This document shows, piece by piece, positions 19,801 through 27,628 of a DNA stretch of 64,000 nucleotides. Every line of letters starts with the position of its first letter. Position 1 is the first letter of the stretch. Origin of the DNA: Clostridia bacterium. GTDB lineage: Bacteria; Bacillota; Clostridia; Saccharofermentanales; Saccharofermentanaceae. A model generated the notes under the pieces. The model was given only the letters and a program-made list of their open reading frames with translations. It was not told the DNA's origin and searched no databases. The translations under genes and the position numbers were made by a program. The stretch is taken from assembly GCA_024403735.1 (NCBI GenBank), contig JAKSRG010000004.1, positions 56,624 through 120,623 of the forward strand, written 5' to 3'.

Positions 19801-20539
19801 ACTTATGAGTTACAACAAGTATATTGAGGAATTTGTAACTTTTGGAATGAATGACGTAAAAGAGTATAAAGACAGCGAAAATATGGCTATGTTGAACGAT
19901 GACAAAGTAGTCATTATGTGTGGCCTTCTTCAGAAGAAAGCTATGCGTATGACTAAATCGAAAACACAGATGGCTGTTTTGGAGTTTGAGGACCTTTTTG
20001 GACCATATGAATGCGCTATTTTCGGCAAGATACTCGATAAATATAATCCGATTCTTGTAACTAATGCGTCATATCTTGTAGTAGGTAAACGACGTGTTAG
20101 AGATGAAGATGATTTCTCATTGTTCGTTGATAGCATTATCCCAATGCCTCGAAATGATGATGAAGCAAAATTGCTCTATAGAGATCCTGCTATTCGCAGC
20201 GCTTTAGCTAAGAGTAACAACAATAAGGTTAGTGGTAGCGTAGTAGATAAACCAGCTACGAGTGAAAATCACTTCGCAAGTATCGCTAGTAATGACACGA
20301 GTGATGCTGTGTATATTCGCTTTACTGGTAATACAACTGATGGCAGATATAATCGTTTGATGAACCTATTAGCATTCTTACATGGAACGCGTCCTGTTAA
20401 GATATATCTTCAGGATAGTGGAAGTGTAGTCGAGGTTGATAAGATTTGTTATATAGATGACGATATGGATAACTTACGAGTATTACGTGCTTTAGTAGGC
20501 GAAAATAATGTCATTTTGGGGCAGAGTAATTCCGATTAA
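16862..20539 (+). CDS. dnaE: DNA polymerase III alpha subunit DnaE
   Basis: Family C replicative polymerase of 1225 residues. It starts with a PHP domain whose metal-binding HLHLHSEYSLLDGA, ITDHG and CLSAC boxes are intact, then the palm with GPGRGSGAGSLV and the catalytic PDFDIDF motif, the fingers, a helix-hairpin-helix region, and a C-terminal OB-fold (about 1010-1090). In low-GC Gram-positives DnaE acts mainly in lagging-strand priming alongside PolC. ATG 16862 follows TAGGAG. pfkA is next, which matches the conserved dnaE-pfkA neighbourhood in Firmicutes. The last 110 residues are less conserved. Confidence 0.96.
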   Translation: MSDVVSGVKLVEGFVHLHLHSEYSLLDGAIRLKDLPDRLIEMGMSACAITDHGVMYGVVDFYKKMKAKGLKPIIGCELYVATDNRFNRNYAPNDKPYHHLILLAKDNEGLKNLNRLCSAGFTEGFYRKPRIDHELLEQYHDGLICLSACMAGEIPQAILNNDMEGALKSINWFDKLFGRGNFYLEIQSNTMPEQALVNSALIKISRETGIPLVATNDCHYLKSEDYEVHDVLLCMQTGTKQSDTNRMRMSTNDYYIKSETEMRRFFPEIDEAIENTTKIANMCNVEYDFNTIHLPEFDVPEGFDNTGDYLTRLSFDGLNNRFKVSPPADDVEVYKKRMEYELSVIKTMGYTDYYLIVWDFIFYAKSKGIMVGPGRGSGAGSLVAYAIGITNIDPIKYGLVFERFLNIERVSMPDFDIDFCYERRQEVIDYVTSKYGTNRVAQVITYGTLQPRLCIRDVARVMDLPYSTADKIAKMIPENMGITIDKALEINKELAGEYESDETVKTILDYSRKLEGMPRHTSTHAAGVIISGKPITDIAPLSVNDNSVVVQFAKYDVESVGLLKFDFLGLRTLTVMRDTADMVYENYGINIDFDAIPINDENVYKMIGAGDTIGVFQLESRGMTSFMKDLKPSSLEDIIAGISLYRPGPMDQIPKYVSYKHNSSSIMYDHELLEPILNVTYGCMVYQEQVMQIVRDLAGFTMGQSDNIRRAMSKKNKGLMEKYRQLFIYGGTDDSGREISGAIAHGVSDEIADKIFNDVSNFAGYAFNKSHAAAYALVGYYTAYLKYYYPTEFMAAMLNSFRFNLAAAAWYISCCASMDIAVLPPDINRSKAKFSTEKLSNGKNAIRIGMSMIKNVGEGAVETLVSERSVNGEFKDFTDFLRRAGKSGLNRKMIESLVYASALDFTGINRASMIMAVQTELDKINRGTTTEVLGQMSLFDTGMEVKVDNSITVPNIPEYPIREKLFYEKDVLGLYLSGHPLMSYNKYIEEFVTFGMNDVKEYKDSENMAMLNDDKVVIMCGLLQKKAMRMTKSKTQMAVLEFEDLFGPYECAIFGKILDKYNPILVTNASYLVVGKRRVRDEDDFSLFVDSIIPMPRNDDEAKLLYRDPAIRSALAKSNNNKVSGSVVDKPATSENHFASIASNDTSDAVYIRFTGNTTDGRYNRLMNLLAFLHGTRPVKIYLQDSGSVVEVDKICYIDDDMDNLRVLRALVGENNVILGQSNSD

Positions 20540-20607
20540 TATATATATTATTTTGTCCAAAAATGTTAGTATTGTCATATATTCCAGTATGAGGAGAGTG
20601 AATTATT

Positions 20608-21651
20608 ATGTTTAAGTTAGTTTATGATGAGACAAATGTTCCAGATAAGGCACCTAATTACGATAATATAGATAAAGAAACAGTTGAGCCTGTTAAGCGA
20701 ATTGCAGTTTTGACAAGTGGTGGCGACGCTCCAGGAATGAATGCTGCTATCCGTTCTATTGTTAGAACTGGTATCAACAGTGGCTTCGAAGTTTTCGGTA
20801 TCACAAGAGGATATCACGGACTTTGGAAGGGTGAGATTTCACAGATCACAACAAGAGATGTATCAGAGAAGCTCCAGCGCGGTGGTACATTCCTTATGAC
20901 TGCTAGATCAAAGACAATGATGGAACTCGAAGGTCAGATCAAGGCAGCTAGAATGCTTGAGGTTTATGGCATCGATGCACTTGTTGTAATTGGTGGTGAC
21001 GGTTCATATAAGGGTGCTAGAGCCCTTGCTAGACTTGGTGTACCTGTTATTGGTATTCCAGGAACAATTGATAATGATATTGCATCAACTGAATATACAA
21101 TTGGTTATGACACTTCAATGAATACAGCTATGGAGGCTATCGATAAGCTTCGTGATACAGCTTCATCACATGAGCGTTGTAGTGTAATTGAGGTTATGGG
21201 TAGACATGCTGGTTATATTGCACTTAACGTTGCAATCGCTACTGGTGCAGAGTGTCTCCTTATTCCTGAAGTTCCTTATGATTTCGATAGAGATGTTATT
21301 AGAACAATTCTCGATGGCAGAAATAAGGGTAAGAGACATTATATCGTTATCGTTGCAGAAGGTGCTGGCAATGCTACTGAGATTGCTGAGAAGATTGAAG
21401 CAGCAACAGGTATCGAGGCTAGACCTACAATTCTTGGTCACTTACAGCGTGGTGGTAGCCCAACACTTCGTGACCGTACAATGGCTACTCTTATGAGTGC
21501 TCATGCAATTGATTGTATTAAGGAGAAGAGATTTAATAGATTGGTTGTTCTTCAGAATGGTAAGATTACAGACGTTGATATCGAAGAAGGTCTTGCTATG
21601 AAGAAGACTATTAGTCAGGAAGAGATTGATAAGTTTAATCTTCTTTCCTAA
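20608..21651 (+). CDS. pfkA: 6-phosphofructokinase
   Basis: Glycolytic kinase converting fructose 6-phosphate to the 1,6-bisphosphate. The core has TSGGDAPGMNAAIR at about 36-49, GGDGSYKGA (the Gly-containing motif typical of ATP-dependent rather than PPi-dependent enzymes), PGTIDNDI and the MGRHAGYIAL region. At 347 residues it is about 27 longer than the usual 320. The excess is an acidic N-terminal extension (residues 1-30, MFKLVYDETNVPD onward) not seen in E. coli or Bacillus enzymes. The AGGAG at 20592-20596 supports ATG 20608, so the extension is probably real rather than a start error. Confidence 0.94.
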   Translation: MFKLVYDETNVPDKAPNYDNIDKETVEPVKRIAVLTSGGDAPGMNAAIRSIVRTGINSGFEVFGITRGYHGLWKGEISQITTRDVSEKLQRGGTFLMTARSKTMMELEGQIKAARMLEVYGIDALVVIGGDGSYKGARALARLGVPVIGIPGTIDNDIASTEYTIGYDTSMNTAMEAIDKLRDTASSHERCSVIEVMGRHAGYIALNVAIATGAECLLIPEVPYDFDRDVIRTILDGRNKGKRHYIVIVAEGAGNATEIAEKIEAATGIEARPTILGHLQRGGSPTLRDRTMATLMSAHAIDCIKEKRFNRLVVLQNGKITDVDIEEGLAMKKTISQEEIDKFNLLS

Positions 21652-21681
21652 ATAACAACCTAGTCTATTTTCAGTGTGAAA

Positions 21682-24147
21682 ATGTATAGATATACAACCT
21701 TTGAAGAAGAAGAAAAGAGAAAACAAATCAAAGGTCGAGTTTTGAGTGTCCTCGAATTCGACAAAATTAGAAATTCACTCGTTGATTGTGCTAAATCACC
21801 ATATGGTCGTAAATTAGCAGAAGAATTAGTTCCAACAACTAATTTCACATTGGTCAAAGAGAGTTTGAATGATACAGAAGAAGCTTTTACTTATATAAAT
21901 AAGTATGGCCCATTGCCACTTAATGGCTTCGCAGATTTATCAGGAGTAATATCTTATGCAAGAGCTGGCGGCGTTTTGTCGATGCGCCAGCTTTTGGATG
22001 TTGCTTGTTTTTTGCGTGCAGTTGATAGATTGCTTGGAGTTATTTCAAATGAGCATTCAGACATGAATGACACAAATCTATTCAACTCAATTGCAGCTTT
22101 ATCTCCTGTAAAGTATCTTGAACAGAATATTTCCGCTAGTATCGTGAATGAAGATGAAATGAACGATAGAGCGAGTGATACTTTGTATTCCATTAGACGT
22201 GAGAAGAAGGATATTCAGCAGAATATCCGAGTAATGCTTGATCGAGTAATTCGTAGCAACGAAGATATTCTCCAAGAAGCTATTATTACAATTCGTGGTG
22301 ACAGATATTGTGTGCCTGTTCGTGTTGAGTGTAAGTCAAGACTTCCAGGTATTGTCCATGATACATCTTCAACTGGTCAGACTGTGTTTATTGAGCCGTT
22401 GGCAGTTGTTGAAGCTAATAACCGAATTCGCGAATTGTCCGCTCTTGAGCGTGAAGAGATAGCTAGAATTCTTGAAGAGTTCACTAAGTATGTTCTTCGT
22501 GAAGCTGACGCTATTAATGCCAATATGGTCTTGGTATCTAATATTGATTTTGTTAGTGCGAAGGCTACTCTTGCAATTAATATGAATGCTACTAAGCCTG
22601 CTCTTAATAATCAGGGATATATTCGACTTGTTAAGGCAAGACATCCGCTTATCGACAAAGAGGTAGTTGTTCCAGTTGATATTGAACTTGGTAAAAACTA
22701 TAGATCACTCATTATTACTGGTCCTAATACTGGTGGTAAAACAGTATCTTTGAAGACTTGTGGTTTGTTCACACTTATGGCTATGGCAGGACTTATGCTC
22801 CCATGTGCAGTTGGTTCTGAGATAGCTTGTTTTGATAGAGTGTTAGCTGATATCGGTGATGAGCAGAGTATTGAGCAGAGCCTTTCAACATTCTCTGCAC
22901 ATATGTCTAATATTGTATTTATTCTCAAGAATACTCGTAATAATTCACTTGTATTGCTAGATGAGCTTGGTTCTGGAACAGATCCTGCAGAAGGTGCAGC
23001 GTTGGCTATTGCTATCCTTGATGAGTTGTTCTCCCGTGGCTGCACAACAATGGCTACAACTCACTATAAGGAGCTCAAGGCTTATGCTATCGAGAAGGAA
23101 GGCGTAATGAACGCTGCATGTGAGTTTGATACTGATACACTCTCTCCAACATATAAGTTGATTATTGGTATGCCTGGTGTTAGTAACGCTTTTGTTATCT
23201 CTAAGAAGTTAGGAATACCAGCTAAGATTATTGACGATGCTATGGTTCAGCTATCTAATGAGGAACTTGCTTTTGAAAGACTTCTTGAAGAGGCTGAGAC
23301 TAATAATCGCGAAGCTGCTAGATTAAGAGAAGAGAATGATCGTCTTAATAGGCAGTTAGAAGAAGAGCGTCAGAAGTTGATTGATGAGCGAGCTGCCCTA
23401 AAGGCATCGAAAACAAGAATCTTGAATGACGCTCGTGCAGAACAGAAAGAACTTCTAAAAGAGAAGGAAGAAGAACTTGATGCTCTTTTAAGAAAGCTTC
23501 GTAAAGATACCAAGAATAAAGATAAAGCAGATGTTGCTGAGGAACTTGATAAGGTAAGACGAAGACTTCGAGCTGGTATTAAAGATTTGACAGACGATTC
23601 ACAGGATGACATTGCTGTTGATAAGACTTCATTGCCTGGTGAGATACCTAAGACACTTAAGGTGGGTGAAGTGTATTACATTCCTCATCTTGATATGAAG
23701 GGTACTTGTACTAGTCTTCCTAATAAGAGTGGTAAAGTTCAGATCGAGTCTGGTTCTATGAAATTAACTCTTGAAGTTTCTGCTCTTAGATTGCTTACTA
23801 AGGAACAAAAAGAAGTTCCTAAAGAAACTAAGCAGAGAAGAGATAGAGCCATTGAGAAGAAAGTTGATTCTGCAACTAAGATCATGCTTGAGAAGAGTGC
23901 TTCGACACTTCCTGAGATTATGCTTTTAGGTAAGCGTGTTGATGAAGCTGAGACATTACTTGCTTCTTATATTGATGATTGCTCTTTGAGTGGTATTAAG
24001 AAGATTAGAATTGTTCATGGTAAGGGAACTGGTGCTCTTAGAAGTGCAGTGGATTCCTTCTTGAGACAGAACAGAAGAGTTAAGTCTCACCGATTGGGTT
24101 CTATTGGTGAAGGCGATGATGGCGTTACAATCGCCGAACTTTACTAA
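21682..24147 (+). CDS. mutS2: Endonuclease MutS2
   Basis: An 821-residue MutS paralogue with roles in suppressing recombination and in rescue of collided ribosomes. It contains the MutS core domains, an ATPase with Walker A GPNTGGKT at 347-354 and Walker B LVLLDELGSGTDP, a long coiled coil (about 525-640, Glu/Lys/Arg-rich), a KOW-like segment and a C-terminal Smr domain (about 740-821, RIVHGKGTGALRSAV). The usual LDLRG at the start of Smr reads IMLLG here. No good Shine-Dalgarno precedes ATG 21682; a GTG lies 6 bp upstream. It follows pfkA after 30 bp. Confidence 0.92.
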   Translation: MYRYTTFEEEEKRKQIKGRVLSVLEFDKIRNSLVDCAKSPYGRKLAEELVPTTNFTLVKESLNDTEEAFTYINKYGPLPLNGFADLSGVISYARAGGVLSMRQLLDVACFLRAVDRLLGVISNEHSDMNDTNLFNSIAALSPVKYLEQNISASIVNEDEMNDRASDTLYSIRREKKDIQQNIRVMLDRVIRSNEDILQEAIITIRGDRYCVPVRVECKSRLPGIVHDTSSTGQTVFIEPLAVVEANNRIRELSALEREEIARILEEFTKYVLREADAINANMVLVSNIDFVSAKATLAINMNATKPALNNQGYIRLVKARHPLIDKEVVVPVDIELGKNYRSLIITGPNTGGKTVSLKTCGLFTLMAMAGLMLPCAVGSEIACFDRVLADIGDEQSIEQSLSTFSAHMSNIVFILKNTRNNSLVLLDELGSGTDPAEGAALAIAILDELFSRGCTTMATTHYKELKAYAIEKEGVMNAACEFDTDTLSPTYKLIIGMPGVSNAFVISKKLGIPAKIIDDAMVQLSNEELAFERLLEEAETNNREAARLREENDRLNRQLEEERQKLIDERAALKASKTRILNDARAEQKELLKEKEEELDALLRKLRKDTKNKDKADVAEELDKVRRRLRAGIKDLTDDSQDDIAVDKTSLPGEIPKTLKVGEVYYIPHLDMKGTCTSLPNKSGKVQIESGSMKLTLEVSALRLLTKEQKEVPKETKQRRDRAIEKKVDSATKIMLEKSASTLPEIMLLGKRVDEAETLLASYIDDCSLSGIKKIRIVHGKGTGALRSAVDSFLRQNRRVKSHRLGSIGEGDDGVTIAELY

Positions 24148-24173
24148 ATGTTAAATTTATTTTAATAAGATTT

Positions 24174-24216
24174 GAGTTGTTTTCTGTTTGTTTACAGAGA
24201 ACAACTCATTTTTATT
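24174..24216 (+). terminator. Terminator after mutS2
   Basis: A stem of about 13 bp with one bulge, from GAGTTGTTTTCTGT at 24174 to ACAGAGAACAACTC ending at 24207, followed by ATTTTTATTTT. Confidence 0.8.
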
Positions 24217-24256
24217 TTATAATTTAGCTAAGAAAAGTGATTGTAGGTGAGGCATT

Positions 24257-24730
24257 ATGGGTATTTTTGGATTTGGTAAAAAGGAAACTAAGAAAGTTAT
24301 TGAGAAGGCTCCGGAACCAATTAAAATTGAAGATCCTGCTAAGAAAGCATATGAAGAAAAGCAGAAGGAATTGCTTGCAACTAAGGAACTTGCAAATGAA
24401 TTAAGAAATCAGTTTGAAGCTCATCCTGGTATTATCGTAGCAGACTATATGGGTTTATCTATTGATGAGGATGCAAATATTCGTAAGTTCTTCCGTGATA
24501 ATGCTATTAAGTATCGTGTATTCGTAAATGAGGCGGCGAAAGCAGCAGTTTCTGGAACAGCTTTCTCTGATGCAGCTAAAGCTTTTGAGGGTAGAGTAGG
24601 CACTGTATTCATTGATACAGAAGAGCAGCTTCAGTTGATTGTTAATTATCTTAAGGAGAATCCTATGCAGTTTGTTGTTAAGTATTCTATGCTTAATGGT
24701 GTAGCAGACGTTTTCCCTAAAGATGAATAA
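24257..24730 (+). CDS. Ribosomal protein L10-like protein lacking the L12-binding helix
   Basis: A 157-residue protein. Residues about 50-155 align well with the N-terminal rRNA-binding domain of ribosomal protein L10: IIVADYMGLSIDEDANIRKFF corresponds to the VVDYRGLNVxExTELRK box of L10, then YRVFVNEAAKAAV for YKVYKNTLxRRAV, and a closing VVKYSMLNGVADV for the IKAGVIEGKV strand. The protein stops there, so the C-terminal helix that binds L7/L12 dimers is absent. The first 45 residues are a charged extension (GFGKKETKKVIEKAPEP) not found in L10. It stands alone, far from any rplL, rpoB or rplK. It is probably a paralogue, not the main rplJ. Function unknown. Confidence 0.7.
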   Translation: MGIFGFGKKETKKVIEKAPEPIKIEDPAKKAYEEKQKELLATKELANELRNQFEAHPGIIVADYMGLSIDEDANIRKFFRDNAIKYRVFVNEAAKAAVSGTAFSDAAKAFEGRVGTVFIDTEEQLQLIVNYLKENPMQFVVKYSMLNGVADVFPKDE

Positions 24731-24763
24731 TTTTAAATAGACAGTATTCGTACTTTTCTAATC

Positions 24764-24803
24764 GCAAAAATGCTATCCCAGCAGCGCTGAGATAGCATTT
24801 TCT
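24764..24803. terminator. Bidirectional terminator between the L10-like gene and alkD
   Basis: AAAAATGCTATC (24766-24777) pairs with GATAGCATTTT (24791-24801) around a short GCAGCGC-containing loop. T-runs follow on both strands, as expected between convergent genes. Confidence 0.8.
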
Positions 24804-25491
24804 ATTTCTTCAATGAATTTAGTTCTATCTTGTGTTCATCTGATACTCTAAAACTCTCTTTGGCTTTTTGAATGCTTTTGTTATGAGTAAAAGTATCCAA
24901 AGTTTTGTTTTCGATAAGCTTAAGTGTCTCATCATAATGAAAAGCGAGTGCTGTAGCAAAGTACCAAGCTCTAGCCATATTTACGTAGTATTCATCACTT
25001 TGAATATTTGCAATAGTTGATAAATCCTTAACTTCAAAATTATCGTTTAAGCAATACTTCATATAGCTAATGATTGCAAATCGTATCATGTAGTCGTGAT
25101 TTGATGCTAACCAGATAGCTGCCTGGAGTTTGAATCTATCAGAATTCTTAGCCAGAACCTTAACAAGTATTGTGTCACATACCGCCCAGTTAGTGACGTG
25201 AGGTAGGAATTTATTTAGTTCCTCAATCGCTTGATCGTAATCTTTAATCTTGCTAAGTAGAATTGCATGCAACATGTTTTCTTCATGATATTTGTGAGGC
25301 AAACTATCGAAAAACACCTGCAAATCATCACGTTTGCACAGTGTTTTCGCGAGCTCACGAAGCAATGGAATTCTCACTCCTAGAATGCTTGAAGCTTCGA
25401 TATTTGGGATTAACGTAGCTGAAAACTTCTGATATTCAGAGTCAATATTCTGATGAAGGAATTCATCTACGACATTAATGATATTACTCAT
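24802..25491 (-). CDS. DNA alkylation repair protein, AlkD-like (HEAT-repeat glycosylase family)
   Basis: A 229-residue, nearly all-helical protein of the AlkC/AlkD superfamily, which removes alkylated bases by recognising distorted DNA with HEAT-like repeats. Family signatures are LGVRIPLLRELAK at about 37-49, HEENMLHAILL, and VTNWAVCDTI, where the Trp and Asp of the NWxxCD motif line the DNA-binding cleft. The start overlaps the end of the phosphoglycerate mutase gene by 8 bp, so the two are translationally coupled. A homologue in this size class may be a structural rather than a repair protein, and glycosylase activity is inferred only. Confidence 0.8.
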   Translation of the reverse strand: MSNIINVVDEFLHQNIDSEYQKFSATLIPNIEASSILGVRIPLLRELAKTLCKRDDLQVFFDSLPHKYHEENMLHAILLSKIKDYDQAIEELNKFLPHVTNWAVCDTILVKVLAKNSDRFKLQAAIWLASNHDYMIRFAIISYMKYCLNDNFEVKDLSTIANIQSDEYYVNMARAWYFATALAFHYDETLKLIENKTLDTFTHNKSIQKAKESFRVSDEHKIELNSLKK

Positions 25492-26713
25492 TCTTCATAA
25501 AATCCTTGAATAGTGCAGGTGCGTTATCGAAGAATACACCTGAAGCAGCGCATGTGTCCTCGTCGTAAGTAGCAGGACCATTCTTCTCGTTCTCGCTCTT
25601 GTAGAGCATGAATGGAACTGCATCTGGGGCATGAGTTCTAATCTCAATAGGTGTTGGGTGATCTGGCAAAATCATGATGTGATAGTCTTCGCCAGTAGTC
25701 TTACGATTGTTTTCGAGATATTCGTAAATAGGGAGGTATACTGTGTCGTCAATTCTCTCAATTGAGAATACTTTACCTTCAGTATCACCCTGGTGACCGC
25801 ACTCATCAGTAGCCTCGAGGTGAACATATACGTAATCTACGCCACGCTTGAATGCATCGATTGCAGCGTCAGCTTTGCCCTTAAAGTTTGTCTCTTTTGT
25901 ACCTGTAGCTCCATCAACTTCAATAACTTCGAGACCTGAACATCTAGCAAGGCCAAATAGTAGGTCTACAGCAGAAATCATTGCGCCCTTAAGGCCATAT
26001 TCCTCTGTGAAATCTGGTGTTGCTGGCTTAGTACCCTGACCCCAGAGCCAAATAGAATCAGCTGTATTTAGGCCTTTCTTTCTTCGCTCAACGTTGATAG
26101 GGTGGTTCTTGAGAATTTCATATGACTTCTTCATCATATCGAGGATGATATCTGCTCTGTCACCCTTAGGAAGGTGATTAGCAACAGGCTTGCCTGTAAT
26201 ATCATGAGGTGGTGTGAATGTGATATCAAGTGGACCATTCTCCCAGATTAAGCAATGTCTGTAGCTTCTACCAGGGAAGAAGTGCTTAATATCATCGCCT
26301 AAAGCCTCTTCGATAGCTTTCATAAGTTCAGTAGATTCTGCAGTTGAAATCTCTCCTGAAGAATAATCCTTCATTGTTGCAGATTCATATGGAGCGCCTT
26401 CTTCTAAATCAAGACTTACAAGATTTGTTCTATAAGCTGTGTCTGTTGTAGTCATGTTGATACCAAGGCTAACAGCTTCAAGTGGTGATCTTCCTGTGTA
26501 GAATTCTGATGGTGCATAACCCATTACAGACATATTAGCAGGACCTGAACCTGGCTCCATGCCTTCTGGAATTGTCTGAACCATTCCAGCTTTTGATTTA
26601 CTAGCAAGCTTATCGATATTCTTCTTATTAGCTGCCATCAAAGGTGTCTTATTTCCAAGTGAAGGGATCTTACGATCAGCCATTCCATCGCCAAGAATTA
26701 TTAGATATTTCAT
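25484..26713 (-). CDS. apgM: Cofactor-independent phosphoglycerate mutase, archaeal type
   Basis: Alkaline-phosphatase-superfamily enzyme interconverting 3- and 2-phosphoglycerate with divalent metal; 409 residues. It starts with the metal-binding LIILGDGMADRKIPSLG, then PGSGPANMSVMGYAP containing the phospho-acceptor Ser region, and later HLEATDECGHQGD and LPDHPTPIEIRTHAPD, which supply the metal ligands. The start is ATG at 26713 because GGGGAG (minus strand, about 26720-26725) lies 6 bp before it; an in-frame ATG at 26737 has no RBS. Some members of this clade act instead as phosphonopyruvate decarboxylase or homoserine kinase (ThrM), so the role in glycolysis is likely but not certain. 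Confidence 0.88.
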   Translation of the reverse strand: MKYLIILGDGMADRKIPSLGNKTPLMAANKKNIDKLASKSKAGMVQTIPEGMEPGSGPANMSVMGYAPSEFYTGRSPLEAVSLGINMTTTDTAYRTNLVSLDLEEGAPYESATMKDYSSGEISTAESTELMKAIEEALGDDIKHFFPGRSYRHCLIWENGPLDITFTPPHDITGKPVANHLPKGDRADIILDMMKKSYEILKNHPINVERRKKGLNTADSIWLWGQGTKPATPDFTEEYGLKGAMISAVDLLFGLARCSGLEVIEVDGATGTKETNFKGKADAAIDAFKRGVDYVYVHLEATDECGHQGDTEGKVFSIERIDDTVYLPIYEYLENNRKTTGEDYHIMILPDHPTPIEIRTHAPDAVPFMLYKSENEKNGPATYDEDTCAASGVFFDNAPALFKDFMKNE

Positions 26714-26837
26714 AGAGTACTCCCCAAAAACTTTCAAATTATATATAATTAACTGGTTAAATAAACCAATACATATTTTAAGTTTTTTATATTAGATTAT
26801 CAATCTATAAAGTTTATATATTTTATTGAGGTAGCAA

Positions 26838-27530
26838 ATGACAAGTATATTTGATCAGAAGAGGCTTAACATTTTTATCGGAGCATATGGAAGTGGTAAA
26901 TCTGAAGTATCAGTTAATTGTGCGATGGGCATGAAAGAGCGTAATCCAGAGGCTAAAGTATTACTTGCCGATCTTGATATTGTTAATCCTTTCTATCGTT
27001 CAGCAGATTCTGCAAAACGTCTCGAAAACTGCGACATTAGAATTATTTATCCATCCTATGCTAATTCGAATGTTGATGCACCAGTTCTCTCTGGAGAGAT
27101 TTATTCTATTTTCGACGATGAGAGTTATATTGGTGTTTTTGATATCGGTGGAGAAGATATGGGTGCGAATGTCTTGGGCTCAATGCATAAGAGATTAGTA
27201 GGATTAGATCATAATCTTTTAATGGTAGTTAATACACTTAGACCTTTTACATCAGATGCTGACTCTATTATCGTGATGGCTCAGGAGCTAGAAGCTGCAG
27301 CCAAACTTCCTATTACAGGATTTATTCATAATACAAACTTGCTTGAAGAGACTAATTATGAAGATATCGTTAGAGGTAATCAGATACTACAAGAAGTAGC
27401 TGAACGTACAAAAGTTCCTGTTGTTGCCACATGTATCATGGAAGAATATGTTAAGGACTATGACTTATCATTACTTCCTAATTCTGGTGAAATAGTAAAA
27501 CTTAGACGTACAATTAGCTACAATTACTAA
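26838..27530 (+). CDS. P-loop NTPase of the MinD/Mrp/CobQ-like superfamily, function unknown
   Basis: A 230-residue protein with a Walker A-like GAYGSGKS at 15-22 and a Walker A' / switch-like LLADLDIVNPFYRSADSA. VFDIGGEDMGANVLG is the probable Walker B / DxxG region. This gives a deviant-Walker SIMIBI appearance. I cannot assign a substrate. Similar genes in clostridia lie near ferredoxin oxidoreductases, and such an operon lies 17 kb downstream here, though not adjacent. GAGGTAG at 26828 supports ATG 26838. Its promoter must lie in the 125-bp gap shared with the divergent apgM gene. Confidence 0.7.
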   Translation: MTSIFDQKRLNIFIGAYGSGKSEVSVNCAMGMKERNPEAKVLLADLDIVNPFYRSADSAKRLENCDIRIIYPSYANSNVDAPVLSGEIYSIFDDESYIGVFDIGGEDMGANVLGSMHKRLVGLDHNLLMVVNTLRPFTSDADSIIVMAQELEAAAKLPITGFIHNTNLLEETNYEDIVRGNQILQEVAERTKVPVVATCIMEEYVKDYDLSLLPNSGEIVKLRRTISYNY

Positions 27531-27550
27531 AATAGCGACTGCGTATCATA

Positions 27551-27579
27551 TTGCACAAAAGAATAATAAATGATAACAT
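27551..27579 (+). promoter_or_regulatory. Promoter of the SPFH/zinc-ribbon gene
   Basis: TTGCAC (27551-27556), 17-bp spacer, TAACAT (27574-27579), about 50 bp upstream of the ATG. Sequence match only. Confidence 0.45.
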
Positions 27580-27628
27580 TTGGTTGTGTGTTTATGCACA
27601 ATAAATTAGTTTATGGAGGGATAAAATA

